DNA of 64,000 nucleotides from Lingula anatina (GCF_001039355.2 NW_019775750.1:130417-194416), one strand, 5' to 3'. Positions 1 through 29,800 are shown, numbered from the stretch's first letter. The notes: generated by a model from the letters alone, not told the origin. Made by a program: numbers and translations.

Positions 1-1113
1 CCCTATCTCAGCAAATTGTGTGATTGTAATAATTTTGAACCACCCCCAGTTCTAACAGCAATGGGTATAGCAACAGTGAGTTAGATCACATGTCTGTGGT
101 TATAGTTATTGTTATTGCAGAGATAGTACAGGATTAAGTTAAGCTGTCACAACTTTATAGTAAACACACCTTAATACTAGAGACACCAACACACTAACTC
201 AACAGTTCTGAAGCACAAAATGAATAGCTGTGTTTTCTCAACAAAAATACAGTGTCACTACTAAATATTTAGGTGTAATAATAATAATAATGAGAAATTT
301 AGAAAAATGTGACAATATTATTATAAAATATCCTACTGCATTACTAAAAACTACAAATCTGGTGCTGCAACTGAGGCTAAAAAGTACAGATTTAAAATGG
401 ATAAATAGCAAAGATCCTACAGAAACAGACAAGAATCGATAAGGTTGTCTCCAAAACTGGATTGACTTATATTATTTTGAAATCATAGCTCAAATATTAT
501 TGGAGCTGAAATAGAAGCTACAAGTTAAATCTGTGATACTAGTATGTCAGCAGTGGAATCCACAGGAAAGATTGACAAGGGATTTTTTAAAATAATTATT
601 AAACAATTGGCGATAAAATGATGATCACACCAATGTTCAAAATGATCTGTAAAAGAGAGAGGGGATAATAAGCAACTATCAGAGATGGAGCTACAGCAAA
701 CCAAATAAATAATGAGAACAATCACACCCCAGCTTCAAAGCCTAGCATAAGTTTTTATACTTAAGTATACAAAGAAATGATGAAATTAGGACTGTTTATT
801 ACCTAAGTACGTATCAAGTCGCCCTTAGATTCAGGGTGTCATATAAACGCTTGGTCTACTACCCCTGTACTTCTGTCTTTACTGCAGTGTTAAAGCTATT
901 TGCAAATGCTCAATCAAAAAATTTTAATAACTTTTCAGTGCAGTTATGCTGTGAAACTTGGGGTGCAATAAAATGCACGTGGACTACATTTCTATAAAAG
1001 AATAGATAGACAAAATAGTCAGAGACATATTCAGGCTATGAAGTAAAGTAGTAAGACTCAGGGTGCTACACAAATGGGCTAGGACTACTGGTGAAGAGCT
1101 AGATATAAAATGG
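1..1113. other. No gene recognised at the left edge
   Basis: AT-rich sequence with only short open frames on both strands. I see no domain, splice structure or repeat family that I can name. It lies beyond the 3' end of the minus-strand WD40 gene, so it is probably intergenic or distal 3' sequence. Confidence 0.4.
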
Positions 1114-1355
1114 TCAGAGGTAGTCTACATGTATCTCTACATTACATGTACCGTGCCACTGCACAGACTTGGGGCGACTCCCAGGGTGTAAGTCATGCTT
1201 ATTAGGCGTGTCTGGGGCTCCTTTGGTTTGGAAAGAAATGTGAGTAACATGTTGTTGGTTGGTTAGTTCCAAGTCCACATCAACATCGGTTAGAACACTC
1301 TCATAGTCGCTGTCTCTGAAGGCGGTCGACTCCGTGAATGACCGAGATCTGCCTG
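1114..1355 (-). CDS. Alternative last exon of the WD40 gene (candidate)
   Basis: On the minus strand a TTTAG acceptor is followed by 242 nt of open frame (AGRSRSFTES, then RDSDYESVLTDVD) ending in a stop. It needs a phase-1 donor, which is what the 2983-2863 exon supplies, so it could replace the 2328-2195 exon and give about 1,225 aa. A diverged partial copy of the middle of this exon (FRDSNYERIVTDID) lies just upstream at about 1375-1430 and ends in a stop, which suggests a small local exon duplication. It could instead be the last exon of a different transcript. Confidence 0.4.
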
Positions 1356-2194
1356 CTAAAGTAAGATTATTAAAACACATCAATATCAGTTACGATTCTC
1401 TCATAGTTGCTGTCTCTAAATGGCTATTACTTTGGTGTGTGCACTGAAAGTCAACCCGTGAAAGTTGGACAAAATATAGATTAAATACATATAATGGATT
1501 TAATTGTTTAATAGACAGATTAAATTAATACATCAGTGAAGGTCAATTGCAAATTCTTTAAGTTGTCAATGTGCTTGTGCCTTAGTCTTGGCTCTCCCTA
1601 TCTAGGTAAGTAAGACACATCAGTTGAAAAGCTCCCAAAGGTTTTATCTCTGAAAACAGTTGGCTTAGAGTAACATTATCTTTTGCTATTCAAAAGTAAA
1701 AAGAACATGGTAATAAATATCATATTCTCAATGGCCTGGCACACCTGTAAAAGTAAAGAAAACATGACAACATTGTGATCTTTGCAGGCTGTGATGGACT
1801 GCCTCCTAGCTATACCACACCTGTAAAATATTTATAAACTCAGCTTACAACCAATAAACACTTAAACACCTCTTTTTAAAAAAGGGTCTCTCTTTGGTTG
1901 CATGTTTTTATTTGTGATATTTGGTGCATCACAAGCCTGAGAGCAACATGTGTAGCACACAGTAAATCATGTGGTGTGTTGGAGTCCAGTAGCTCAATCT
2001 ATGGAAGTAGTGCAGGGTGCAACACATCAGACATCATACTGTGAAATATTGTGTACAAAATAAAATTAGTTTGGATAAGACTATATATTACAGCATACTA
2101 TATAAACTCTTTCCACAAAGTACTACAGTACAAATGGCAGACAGCATGCCATGCTGTAACAATACATAACACTGCATTCATTTCTAGTGTCATG

Positions 2195-19465
<17,271 letters not shown>

Positions 19466-21349
19466 AAAAATGAACAGGTGTCCTTTTTCAACATTAGGAA
19501 AATAAATAATTAACAATATGAATAAAATATCTTTTAAACGGTGACTACATTTGCAACCATTTCATTAAAAATAACATTACAAACACTTAAGAAGTCCACA
19601 TACCAAGCTGACTTTCAAGTTAGTCTAGATCTCACTCTGAGATCCGCGACATGAATGACATGGAAAGCGTGCTTGAGATGATGAAGTAAACCGTCTTCTG
19701 ATTTCTATATCATCAGCAGTACTCGTCACCACTATCGCGATCCTTATGTTGCTGAAATGCATCAAAAGAAGAAAGAGATATAACTGTGATGCGCCAATAA
19801 CTGGTGCGTCTTCCGTTAACGATAACAAGTCCAAAACGGGCAATGTGGATAATTCCATTTTCAAAATTTTAGTTTTCTTAATGTGAAATGTGCAAACGCT
19901 ATCCTACTAGAATTTGTTGTCAAATTCCTTAATAGTACAACAAAAGAACCATAGAGTACAGATCACAAATATGATCCCTAAACTTGAAAATTAATTTTAA
20001 GGAGTTTTTTATGCACTCGACTTGTTTTATGACTTCATGACCTTACATGTAATTATATAACACAAGTTGACGCATGCAATTAGAGTAATTGAGATTTGTA
20101 TGCACCAAGCAATAGTGCAGCACTGGATCCACCTAAGATAAAAATTGGGATATAAGCCTGCTGAATAAGTGTCTAGGGAGCAAACCTTTAGAGACCACTT
20201 GGGAGAGCCAACAACTCGGACGCCAGTTATAGGAGAGGATTAAGAAGTTTGAGACTTCACGTAGATCACGTAGTTAGGGAGCGTGAACAAAATAGACCCT
20301 TAAACTAGTCATTATGTGTCCTTGGGTTTTCTTTGAGCAAGTATACGTAAATCTGACATGAACCGTGGAATTTCGGATTGCGTTTTGTGCAGTATAAAAG
20401 TTATCATTACAATAGGTTGACAGGTCTCCTTACACTAATATTTTTTTTATTCGGGATATAAGCTTGGGTCACAAAAAATAATAGACGCGTATACATCGAT
20501 ATGCTTCTCTACAGATCGAAACCCTTTTCCCGCTTTGGTTGGAATCAGTGACTAGTATTGACTCATTCTTTGTCAAGTGGAACATTGTTCTCTGTAGTCG
20601 TCAATTTTTTGTGAGCGTCTTTTATTTGATTGTTATGTGTCAAATTATCCAGTTTCATCAATTGATTCTGATTGATTCTTGTTCTCTGTACATTCGATTA
20701 ACAATCTGGGTAGCTTCAAGAATAAAGTCCACGTAACAACCATTAAGCCGGAATATATTTTATGACATAATTTAGGAAATAGCAACAAAAGAGAGTTCTG
20801 ATGATGAAAAAGAAATAAGGAACTTCGTAATTAATCACACGCATTTCCCTTTATGTGGTGGCAATTTTCACAAGAACGTATATGGCAATAATATGCGAAT
20901 GTCGTTTTTTGTCTCGTTTTACTGCTGCTGAGATGTCATTGTATTGATTTCTGATATCTAAAAATTCATGACAAACATAACTGCAATATACACAACAGCA
21001 AATAAATGAATAAAGGGCAAATACGGAGAAGAGCATTTTTGTCGAAGTTTTTAAGTTTGAAGCTACATTTTTTAAAAATATTGATTTAAACCCCCTCTTC
21101 GAAAAGATCTACTCAAGAGAAAAAATTGCTTGGGTACGGAATTGAGTACAGAATGAACTGGAGACACTTGGCTGGTCATTAAGTTTTCACGAAAATATGT
21201 CAGGTAACTTTAAACTGTCCTCGAAAGAGTAAAGATTGAAAGATAATTTTAGACAAACTTTGACGGGGGAAATATCCACAAAGAGTGAAGGGTTATTGCA
21301 CCAACATCTTGTTGAAATTTTTACACTGCAATTCTATTTAAACTAATTG

Positions 21350-21484
21350 CCAAATTTAGACTTTCATTACATACATCTGATGTATTAGATGGCGTTGTGA
21401 AAATGAGGCATACATTATTATTAAGTCTCTCTTACCTTCTATTACATTACAGTAGAGACGAGAGATGAAGAAGTGGCGGTAACC
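21350..21484 (+). promoter_or_regulatory. Conserved 5' region of HEPN/LRR gene 1
   Basis: About 120 bp upstream of the ATG is strongly conserved with about 43005-43106 before gene 2, including a pyrimidine-rich tract and TTACATTACAG or TTACATTTCAG. This looks like the splice acceptor of an upstream non-coding exon. The start context is AACCATGG, a good Kozak match. No TATA box is apparent. Confidence 0.45.
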
Positions 21485-22391
21485 ATGGCAACAGCAATAA
21501 CACAGCCCGACTATAAACAGGAAAATTTTTTCCGCATGACCATTCTGATTGTGGAGTATGGTTTGACGGTCTTGCAAGATGTTCTTCGGGAAGAACTAAC
21601 AAAAAGCTATTCCAGTGTTTTTGACCCCCAGAATGGGTTGCTATGTGGGGTGCTAGGTGATGGACCTGTCAGGACAAAACTGGATAGACTAGTAAGATCA
21701 AGAATACTTAATGTACATCAACAGAACCAGCTGTATCCTGGTGGAAACCCCTCCCCATCAGTGACTGTTGGTGATTTAGACATCACACTGACTGTGCTTT
21801 TGCTGAGAAACATCACAACATTGAATTCACGTCCAGGGTTGAATGCATGGGACAACCCCTCTGACACAGACACGTCAAGAGAAGCCACGATTGGGCGAGT
21901 TAAAAGATACCGAAATATTGTATACGGCCATGCAAACAACGCAGCAATTAGCGATGAAGATTTTAAAGCACATTTCTCAAGCCTTAAGTCCAACCTCCTG
22001 GCTCTCTCTAGTATGTACACCAGTGAGGACTATGATGACATCTTGACTCGACATCTTGATGCTACTTTACTGAAGGAAAACAAGGACATTTTGAAAACAT
22101 GGCATGATTATGACAACGATGTGAAAGAGCAGGTGAAGATCATGGAAACAAAACTCCTGGACGGCCAAAAAAGAAGTGAAGAGAACGTTCTTGTGGAGGT
22201 AAAAATTGGCACACAGCATACACATAATAAACTTGAGGAAATCTCTGAAAGAATCACACAGGTGAACAAAGTTCAGTCAGAGCTGACCCACCAAGTCAGA
22301 GAGTTACAGGTGTGCGTGGAAGGGGTCAAAGGTGCACAGAATCGAGATTCACAAAGATGGTCTCTAGATCAACAAGTTCAGATTATCAAAG
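21485..22391 (+). CDS. Exon 1 of gene 1: DZIP3-type HEPN domain and coiled coil
   Basis: The start MATAITQPDYKQ is chosen because AACCATGG is the first ATG in frame with the domain. The ATG at 21465 stops after five codons. The conserved core GDLDITLTVLLLRN is followed by RVKRYRNIVYGHANNAAIS, whose RN-x4-H arrangement is the HEPN catalytic signature. The rest is a charged helical region (KLEEISERITQV, SELTHQVRELQ) ending WSLDQQVQIIK before the GTATTT donor. In known HEPN families this motif supports RNase activity, which has not been shown for this protein. Confidence 0.85.
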
Positions 22392-25300
22392 GTATTTATT
22401 TTATGCATTTAGATATTTTTTTTCTTAAACTCACTAAAATATTGGGACCAGCATGAATGAAGTGCACAATACAGAACTGCCATTTCAGGATATGCCGATT
22501 GTGTTAAATTTTGCTGTTAGTTATGACGGCAGTTACTTCATGACTATTCACATGCAATGCAAATTGTCTTAAGTTACCATTATATATGTAAATAAGATAA
22601 GGCAACTGTCAGGTTTTATGAAATGAACTGAAAAACATGTAGTCTTGGGTGACAGATATGTGTAAGGGTAGATCTAATGGATATTTCAAGAAAACTTCAG
22701 TTTCCTTTAATGTTACATTAAAAGGAAATGTTTTGAAAAGTAAAAACGTTGAAATCATTAAAGGTATAAAACTGTTCGTTTTGGCCCAAAATGAATTTTC
22801 CTGGAGTAAATAACAATTTTCTCTTACTAACAAATGGTTAATGAATCCATTTCTACATTCAAGGTTAGTCCCCCTTTATTTCTAAAAACGTTTGTGTTTT
22901 TTTGTTATAATCTCTTAAGAAATTATAAAAGAGTATAGCCATCTATGGGGGTCACGTGGTCCGATGACAAGCTCAGATATCAGAATAATAGCTATAACTG
23001 CCGCTTTTGCGGTAAAACAGAATATATTTTACTTCTTTGAGTTGTTAACAATGTTTTTATTGTGAAATATAGATCTCATACGAAAAGTTCCTATCCCTTT
23101 AGCCAAATCAAATTTGCAAGTTACTTGTAGTAGGGGAACTAGCTGTCAATGGGAGTGATATCATATTCAGTAAAGTCACGTTTCCCACGTCTTTGAAGCA
23201 TCCATAAAGTATAATAAAACCTAAGTAAAATTATCAAGCAAATGAAATGTGAACGAAAAGTATCAACGGTCTTTTAAAGAGAAAAAAAAAACGAAAATTT
23301 GAATGCAGATAACTGACATTTACCACTGATAAAATACATATACAGTTTATTTTTCACTTAAAAAGGGCTATTTTAAGCTTTTAAGCATTTTAAAAGTAGT
23401 AAAAAGTACTTTGCAATACTTCTTTCTACTTAAAAACGGTAGGAAGTATTCTTATAATCTGTACTCCATAAGCAGTTCTATATTTTTCTTTCCACAGAGC
23501 TTTGAAAATACCATTTCTTCGCATGAAAGACTTCCCTCACAAACATTCCATCTTTGTAATTGATGAAAAACTAATTCCATACACTGTATTATATTTATTG
23601 CCATTGTGGATCAAGTTTTGCTTTCAGATGCAAGTAATATTTTCAATGTTTTAATGAGTGTTCCCGGTGCTAATATTAGTTAGAAAGGAGGAAATTGTCA
23701 GAAACGATTCATACAGGGTATTAACAGTCTTGCATAATATGCACCGCTAGTTTTGTTAGTAGTTACTGACGTAAAGTTATAGTATGCTGTGTTATATAAT
23801 GTCATTATCAAGTTACTTAATAAAATGCAAGTATGTCTAGATATTTCTTTATTCTGAATTCTAGGCTCAGTGGACAGTGAAATTTCAGCCACAATGACTG
23901 GCAGCGGGAGTGACAGAGAACCCGTGGCTGTTTTACCATCTCATATGGATGAAGAAGCAAGTAAGCACCAGACTCAGACGCTGACCTTTGAAAACTCTGA
24001 TGAACCACCATGTGTCTCAGCTGTACCTCATCCAGATGTCACCACCCCCCTGTGTGAAGACAGACACAAACACGATATGAACACCAATGAAACTATAATG
24101 TCCCAGACAACAGGTGATCACACTCATCCAATAATACCTGTTTGAAAAGCTACAAGTAACTAACGCTTTTAATTGTTTCCCCCTACTTAATCAAGTCGTC
24201 AGGTAATGACTTACTCATCCTCAAGTGCCCGTTCGAGTAACTGAAACTTTTCATTTTTGACACCCCATTTATGAAGTTTCCCTCCATTAGTCAATAAGCT
24301 ACATACGTGCCGCAGGCCTAGGCCAGATTGAGAACCAGTCAGGTTTTAATGGGCCTAGGATGGTGCTTTCAATTCGACATAATACGATTTATAAGATTGT
24401 AAGAATGAATTTACATTCTGACCTAGTCAGATTTAGAATCACACTAGGATTGGAATTTCAGTGTGATCCAGTAAGATTTTAAATCGAGTTTTATATTAAA
24501 TTTTACCTAGCCAGAAGTCTAGGTACTATTTTATTTTGCCTAGACCTTTTGAAATCTGATTACATAATATTGAAATTTCAATTTTAGTAAAGAAATATTA
24601 AGTGAATATATCGTAAAAATGATAATACATAGTATGCTGTTTTTGTTTTGCTTTTTTGTTGTTGTTGTTGCTCATTAATAAGTTAAGTCAAGATCATAGG
24701 AAACAGTGTTTAATGCATAATCATAATGTAAAAATGCATAACAATTACAAAATATATACATGTGTTTGAGAAAGAAGAGGCAATATTTCTCCTTGCGCTC
24801 AAAAACCACTGAGAATCGAAACACACACACATACACACATACAAGATAAATTATATCATATTAGTAAAACAGTTGTATCCCTTTCAGTTACGAAGAGTGC
24901 ACAGGACTATCAGGAGTGTGGAAAAGAGGACAGCATGGCTGAAGAATTTAAAGGAGGCGTGGAGGTATTGCACTTTCTACGAGATTTGGAGAGAAGACCA
25001 GCAGACGACCAGACACCAATACCAGACATGGTCACCAAGTGTACAGTGTTGGAGCTAGCGTATCAGAACATTGAACACATCCCTAACACCATAGATAGAT
25101 GCATCAATGTGAAGAGGATCAATCTGAGAGGGAACAAACTTTCGTCACTTCCTTGGTCGTTGTCTCAGTTAAAAAATGTCACATATCTTAATCTCAGTCG
25201 GAATCAGTTCACAAAGCTCCCGGCCTCAGTGTGTGCTCTACCACATATAGGGAACCTGGACCTAAAGCACAACAAGCTATCCAGTCTTCCTCCCGATTTT

Positions 25301-28262
25301 AGTAAGTTGACCACACTGAAGAGTTTAGACCTCGGGTGTAATCAGTTTACAGAACTCCCAGCTCCAGTGTGTGCTCTACCACATATAGAAAACTTGGACC
25401 TGTGGAATAACAGACTATCCAGTCTCCACACTGATATCAGTAAGTTGACCACACTGAAGAGATTAAACCTTGGGGGTAATCAGCTCACAGAGCTCCCAGG
25501 CTCATTGTGTACTCTACCACATATAGAGAACCTGGACCTACATAAAAACAAGCTATCCAGTCTCCCTCCTGATATCAGTAAAATGACCACACTGAAGAGA
25601 TTAAGCCTCAAATATAATATGCTCACAGAGCTCCCAGCCTCAGTGTGTGCTCTACCACATATAGAGAACCTGGACCTAGAGTTTAACAAGCTATCCAGGC
25701 TCCCTTCTGATGTCAGTTATATGACCGCACTGAAGTATCTGAATGTTTCCAGCAATAATATTACACATTTACCCCACCAGCTTGCTTCACTTACACTTCG
25801 TGATCTGTGTGTGGACGATAACCCCATCCAGCAACCACCCAAGTCAGTGTGTGAGGCAGGACAAGAGGCAATATTCAGATTCTTAACAAAACTCAAAGAA
25901 TCAAAAGCAGTCAAGTCTTCCAGAATCCAAATAAACATCCTAGGAGAGACAGAAAGTGGGAAAACCAGTTTAGCGCGCTCCTTAAGACATGACACCCCTA
26001 TGTTGACTGATAAAGCTGATAGAACTAGAGTTGTGGAGCAATCACTGTGGGAAATTGAAAGGGGTGTCAGTTTTAACATCAATGACTTTGGAGGTCATGA
26101 TGTGTACAGAGTTGGACACCGTATCTTCATCTCACAGAACAGTATAGTTCTTGTCACCTTTGACTTGTCGACCTATGACCCAAGCAGCAGATCACATTTC
26201 AGACAACATATTGGAATGTGGATAGACATGGTGCAGTCCCATAATCCAGGGGTGACAATTGCATTAGTTGGTACACATCTCGATAAAACTAATGAGTTGA
26301 CCCGCAAGGCTGTCTGTGAATCTGTTCAAGAAGCAATCACACATGAAAAGATATGCAGGCAAAAGTGGTATGAAAGGCAAATAAGAGATCTCAAGGAAAA
26401 AATACAGACCTCACAGAAAAACAGAAATCAAGGTCTGATTTCAGCATACAAGGAGAAGATAGAATCACTGGAGAATATAAGAGGATATGATGAATCAAGA
26501 ATCCATCATTACATTTTCATGGTGAGTTCCAAGACCAAAGCAGGTTTAAGTGACCTTAAAGATTATCTATCTACCCAAGCAAAGGAAAGAAGTGTTACCC
26601 TACCACAAGCCTGGCATGGAGCAGCAAAGATCATCTATGCAAAAAAAGAAAATAAAGCTGAAAGCACCATTTGCAGGGAAAATATAACACAAGCCATACG
26701 AAACTCAGTTGAAGGTTTCAGAGGTACCAAAACATTCTTATGGATGACATTTCGTCAAAAACCAGAGGATGAAGTAAATGGTATCCTTGCTTACCTTGCC
26801 AACAGAGGTGATTTCATCTGGTATCCGAATAGTCCAATCCTTAGAAACACTATCTTCCACAGACAGGACGTTCTAGCTGATCTCCTCAAGGCAGTCCTCA
26901 ACCACGATAAGGATAAATTTGAGTTTCTAAAACAAATCATCGTCAGTGAACCAATGGCAGAGAGAATTAAAGAAGATTTCATCATGAGAGGAATTCTCTC
27001 TGTGCAGGTGATGGAGGCTCTATGGGAACCATTTGGTTTGACAGCCAGAGAAACCAGTGCAATGGTGGAGCTCATGCAGAGGCTGGAATTATGCTTCAAG
27101 GCGAACGAGGGCAAAGATGGTTACACGTTTCACTTTCCATGGCTACTGGAACAAAGCCGCCCACCAATCATGGACACCAAGTGGCCTCACTCAGTACCAC
27201 AGGACAGTACACAGCTTACCCTGAATGTGTATTTCCCATATCGCTGTCCTGATGGTCTCTATGAGAAATTGTCAGTGCGCCTTCATTCAACCCTGGGACA
27301 CTTTCAGCCTATGAGGAGAGACTGGAGAGATGGGGTATTTGTGGACATGGCATCACACTGCATGCAAATGACCAGAAGCCAGACGGACAGAGACTGGGTG
27401 ATCACCATTGCTGTCCGAGGTCAACATCTCCCAGACCTGTGGAGAACACTGCTCCAAAACCATGATCACCTTATGGACATCCTGGAGGAAGATTGGCCTG
27501 GCTTACCACGTGACAAGTGCCTGGTGTGTCCTCACTGTACAAGTCTACATGTAGAGCCCCCGACCCTGTTCCCTGGTGAAGTGATTGACCAGAAACCAGC
27601 CATAACTGTTCACTTGGTGCCATGTTGGAAAACTGGGGAACTAATATCAGCAGACCTAATATATCCCTATATGCCAGGTAAGATATTTGATATTACCCCA
27701 GTCCAACTAATGGTGTACATTCCAACAGTTTACCTAACCAATGAATCCTTTGGGGATATGTGTAGATAGAACTATATTGCATAAAAAACTGTGTAGCTAA
27801 AATGTGCCTAGTTCTTTCATTTATTTATCCCTTCAGGAGCTGTTTTGATCAAATGCAATCTACACCTTATCATACAGGTCACTTTTTTCATGTCTTTGCT
27901 GTTTATAATATTCAGGTTTCACTGCCATGAAACATCACCAAAAGCGTGCCCTGAAACAGCACATGGAGCTGCTGGTCAGTAACATTACCACGCCATGCCT
28001 GAGTTACCTGCTGGACAAGCTGATACAGGAAGACATCATCACTGACAGAGAGAAGGAGTATGTACGTTCTAAGCCGTCTACTGGGGACACACAGGAGGTT
28101 GAGGGGGCAGCAGGAGCAGCAGCAGCCAGAGTGGTGTCTCCTGAACAGACAAGAACACTGCTCAGTATTCTGCTTACCAAAGAGAAGAGGGCATTCCAAT
28201 GTCTATGTAGATGTCTGGAGAAGAATGGACAGGGATTTCTAGCAGAGCAGCTGAAAAGGTAA
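21485..28262 (+). CDS. HEPN-LRR-ROC-COR-CARD receptor-like GTPase, gene 1
   Basis: Predicted exons are 21485-22391, 23865-23960, 24888-27677 and 27916-28262. All three introns are phase 1, and the sum is 4,140 nt (1,379 aa plus stop). Domain order: DZIP3-type HEPN (about residues 20-180, motif R143-NIVYG-H149), coiled coil (about 200-290), short linker, about 12 LRRs (about 386-655), ROC GTPase with P-loop GETESGKTS (687-695), DFGGH switch II (734-738) and THLD (797-800), COR, a Cys cluster CLVCPHC near 1212, and a C-terminal CARD (about 1265-1379). By analogy to NLRs and ROCO proteins it is probably a cytosolic sensor: LRRs bind, ROC-COR switches, CARD recruits partners, HEPN may cut RNA. 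That role is inferred. There is no kinase domain, unlike LRRK2. A second donor for exon 2 at 24113 is also phase 1 and would add 51 residues. Confidence 0.85.
22392..23864 (+). other. Intron 1 of gene 1
   Basis: Non-coding. Homologous to gene 2 intron 1 on both sides of the LINE insertion there: about 22392-22680 matches 43959-44240, and about 23105-23860 matches 47925-48880. It therefore represents roughly the pre-insertion state of that intron. Confidence 0.6.
23865..23960 (+). CDS. Exon 2 of gene 1: linker
   Basis: The acceptor TTCTAG leads into GSVDSEISATMTGSGSDR and the exon ends at GCAA|GTAAGC, phase 1 in and phase 1 out. A longer version ending at 24113 (ACAACAG|GTGATC) is also phase 1. 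Gene 2 has a stronger GTAAGT at the first donor and loses frame beyond it, so the short form is preferred. Ser/Thr-rich linker with no domain recognised. Confidence 0.6.
24114..24887 (+). other. Intron 2 of gene 1
   Basis: AT-rich intron ending in TATCCCTTTCAG at 24887. It includes a purine/pyrimidine-rich stretch with repeated CCTAG/CTAGG words at about 24310-24550 and a short ACAC run near 24823. No coding signal. Confidence 0.55.
24888..27677 (+). CDS. Exon 3 of gene 1: LRR-ROC-COR
   Basis: A single 2.8-kb exon. The LRRs are 23-residue units alternating between two types, one ending KLSSLPPDISKLTTLK and one ending QLTELPASVCALPHIEN. ROC follows with GETESGKTS, DFGGHDVYR and VGTHLDKT, then COR (HFPWLLEQSRPPIMD, LHSTLGHFQPMRRDWRDG) and a CLVCPHC cluster. 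The open frame runs on to 27769, but the donor CCAG|GTAAGA at 27678 joins in phase to the CARD exon (MPG then FTAMKHH), and the same donor is conserved in gene 2. Confidence 0.92.
27916..28262 (+). CDS. Exon 4 of gene 1: CARD
   Basis: A death-fold domain of CARD type: LLVSNITTPCLSYLLDKLIQ, then IITDREKEYVRS, an Ala-rich loop, QTRTLLSILLTKEKRAF and CLEKNGQGFLAEQLKR. The frame ends at TAA 28260-28262. The same place (AAAAG|GTAATG) is a plausible donor. If used, the next exon from about 28934 adds only one Ser before a stop, so the protein is nearly identical either way. Confidence 0.85.
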
Positions 28263-28341
28263 TGNAGCCATTGATCAAATGCAATCTACACCTTATAATA
28301 CAGGTCACTTTTTTCATGTCTTTGCTGTTTATAATATTCAG

Positions 28342-28682
28342 GTTTCACTGCCATGAAACATCACCAAAAGCGTGCCCTGAAACAGCACATGGAGCTGCTG
28401 GTCAGTAACATTACCACGCCATGCCTGAGTTACCTGCTGGACAAGCTGATACAGGAAGACATCATCACTGACAGAGAGAAGGAGTATGTACGTTCTAAGC
28501 CGTCTACTGGGGGCACAGAGGAGGTTGAGAGGGCAGCAGCAGCAGCCAGAGTGGTGTCTCCTGAACAGACAAGAACACTGCTCAGTATTCTGCTTACCAA
28601 AGAGAAGAGGGCGTTCCAATGTCTATGTAGATGTCTGGAGAAGAATGGACAGGGATTTCTAGCAGAGCAGCTGAAAAGGTAA
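28342..28682 (+). CDS. Second copy of the CARD exon (probably an assembly duplicate)
   Basis: Nearly identical to 27916-28262, including about 80 bp of upstream intron, and separated from it by a single N at 28265. The few differences are mostly in the Ala-rich loop, which is two residues shorter. Direct splicing from the first copy into this one would be out of frame (phase 2 donor into phase 1 acceptor). It is therefore either the other allele placed in tandem or a mutually exclusive exon. Confidence 0.5.
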
Positions 28683-29055
28683 TGAACTAATACCTGGATG
28701 TTTAATGAAAAAATAAGTTTAATATTTTCACATGGGACTCTTGGTTTGTATAAATCCTTTGTAGTGTTGTAAAATATTTACTTTTAAAAGGCACTTAACT
28801 TTGAAGGAGGAATATTTCATTTCTATGTCCAAGTTAAATCTTCTAACAGAATATAAAAGCTGGTGTAAAAATGACATCGTACTGATAGTATGTATTTTTA
28901 ATGTGTGATAGGCGCTTTTTGTTTCTGTCTTCCAGGTCATGATTCTTATTGCTGTCTGAGGATGACTGTCTACATTCCTCTCTCCGGTAAGATGACACTG
29001 GTGGTGACATTTTCTGATAAAAAGTTCATTACTGTCTGGTGACTGTGACCCACTA

Positions 29056-29262
29056 CTACAGCAGATATCCAATTCCATGGATGATGAAATTGATAACACT
29101 ATGTCTTATTAGATCATTACTGTCTGGTGACTGTGACCCACTACTACAGCAGATATCCAATTCCATGGATGATGACATTGATAACACTATGTCTTATTGG
29201 ATCATTACTGTCTGGTGACTGTGACCCACTACTACAGCAGATATCCAATTTCATGGACGATG
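29056..29262 (+). repeat. 88-bp minisatellite, short version (gene 1, 3' side)
   Basis: Three units of period 88, each beginning CAGCAGATATCCAATT, at about 29059, 29147 and 29235. The third diverges after the first part. It lies just downstream of the CARD exon, probably in the 3' untranslated part of the transcript. The expanded version lies at the same place in gene 2. Confidence 0.85.
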
Positions 29263-29800
29263 GTGAACCCTTATTTGATCAGTATGTGATACAATATGAC
29301 AGTGACGTACATTTTATATATTGTATAATGTGTTTCCAATCAGTGTTGTTATGGATTATCTTGGTTTGTAAATACAAAACCAGTACAACTCCTAGTTCTG
29401 GAGGCAGAGACACACTGTAGAGGTACATGTATTGTATTACATCAGCATTGTTCCCCTGTAGAGTTAAGGCAAATGGGAGCTTTTTAACACTCTCAAACCT
29501 GGCGATGTTATGATGGATACTGGATATGATTTTGTAAATATAACTGAACATAGTGTCAAAGTATTTCAATGCTGTGGAAACATTGATCTTAACTTCTTCT
29601 CATGTGAATACATGTACTGGCAGAAATTGTTTATTAAGACTGGAGAGCGTGATTTCATAGACATTTTGGAGAAGTGACATTGGCGAGCAGTTCCTCTGTG
29701 TATAACCCCGTCATTATACTATGTTTGTGTATAGTCTGTCAGTACCTCTATTGTAATATAGTGTACAAGGTCTTGGTTCATATATTAGTAATTCATTAAT
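29263..29800 (+). other. Probable 3' untranslated or flanking region of gene 1
   Basis: No coding frame. It remains alignable to about 55060-55640 downstream of gene 2 (shared words such as TTTTGGAGAAGTGACATTGG), so the duplication unit extends at least this far. Confidence 0.5.

Noticed and set aside
27678-27769. Readthrough C-terminus of the LRR-ROC-COR frame
   Set aside because: A conserved donor at 27678 joins in phase to the CARD exon, and the readthrough tail is not conserved in gene 2.
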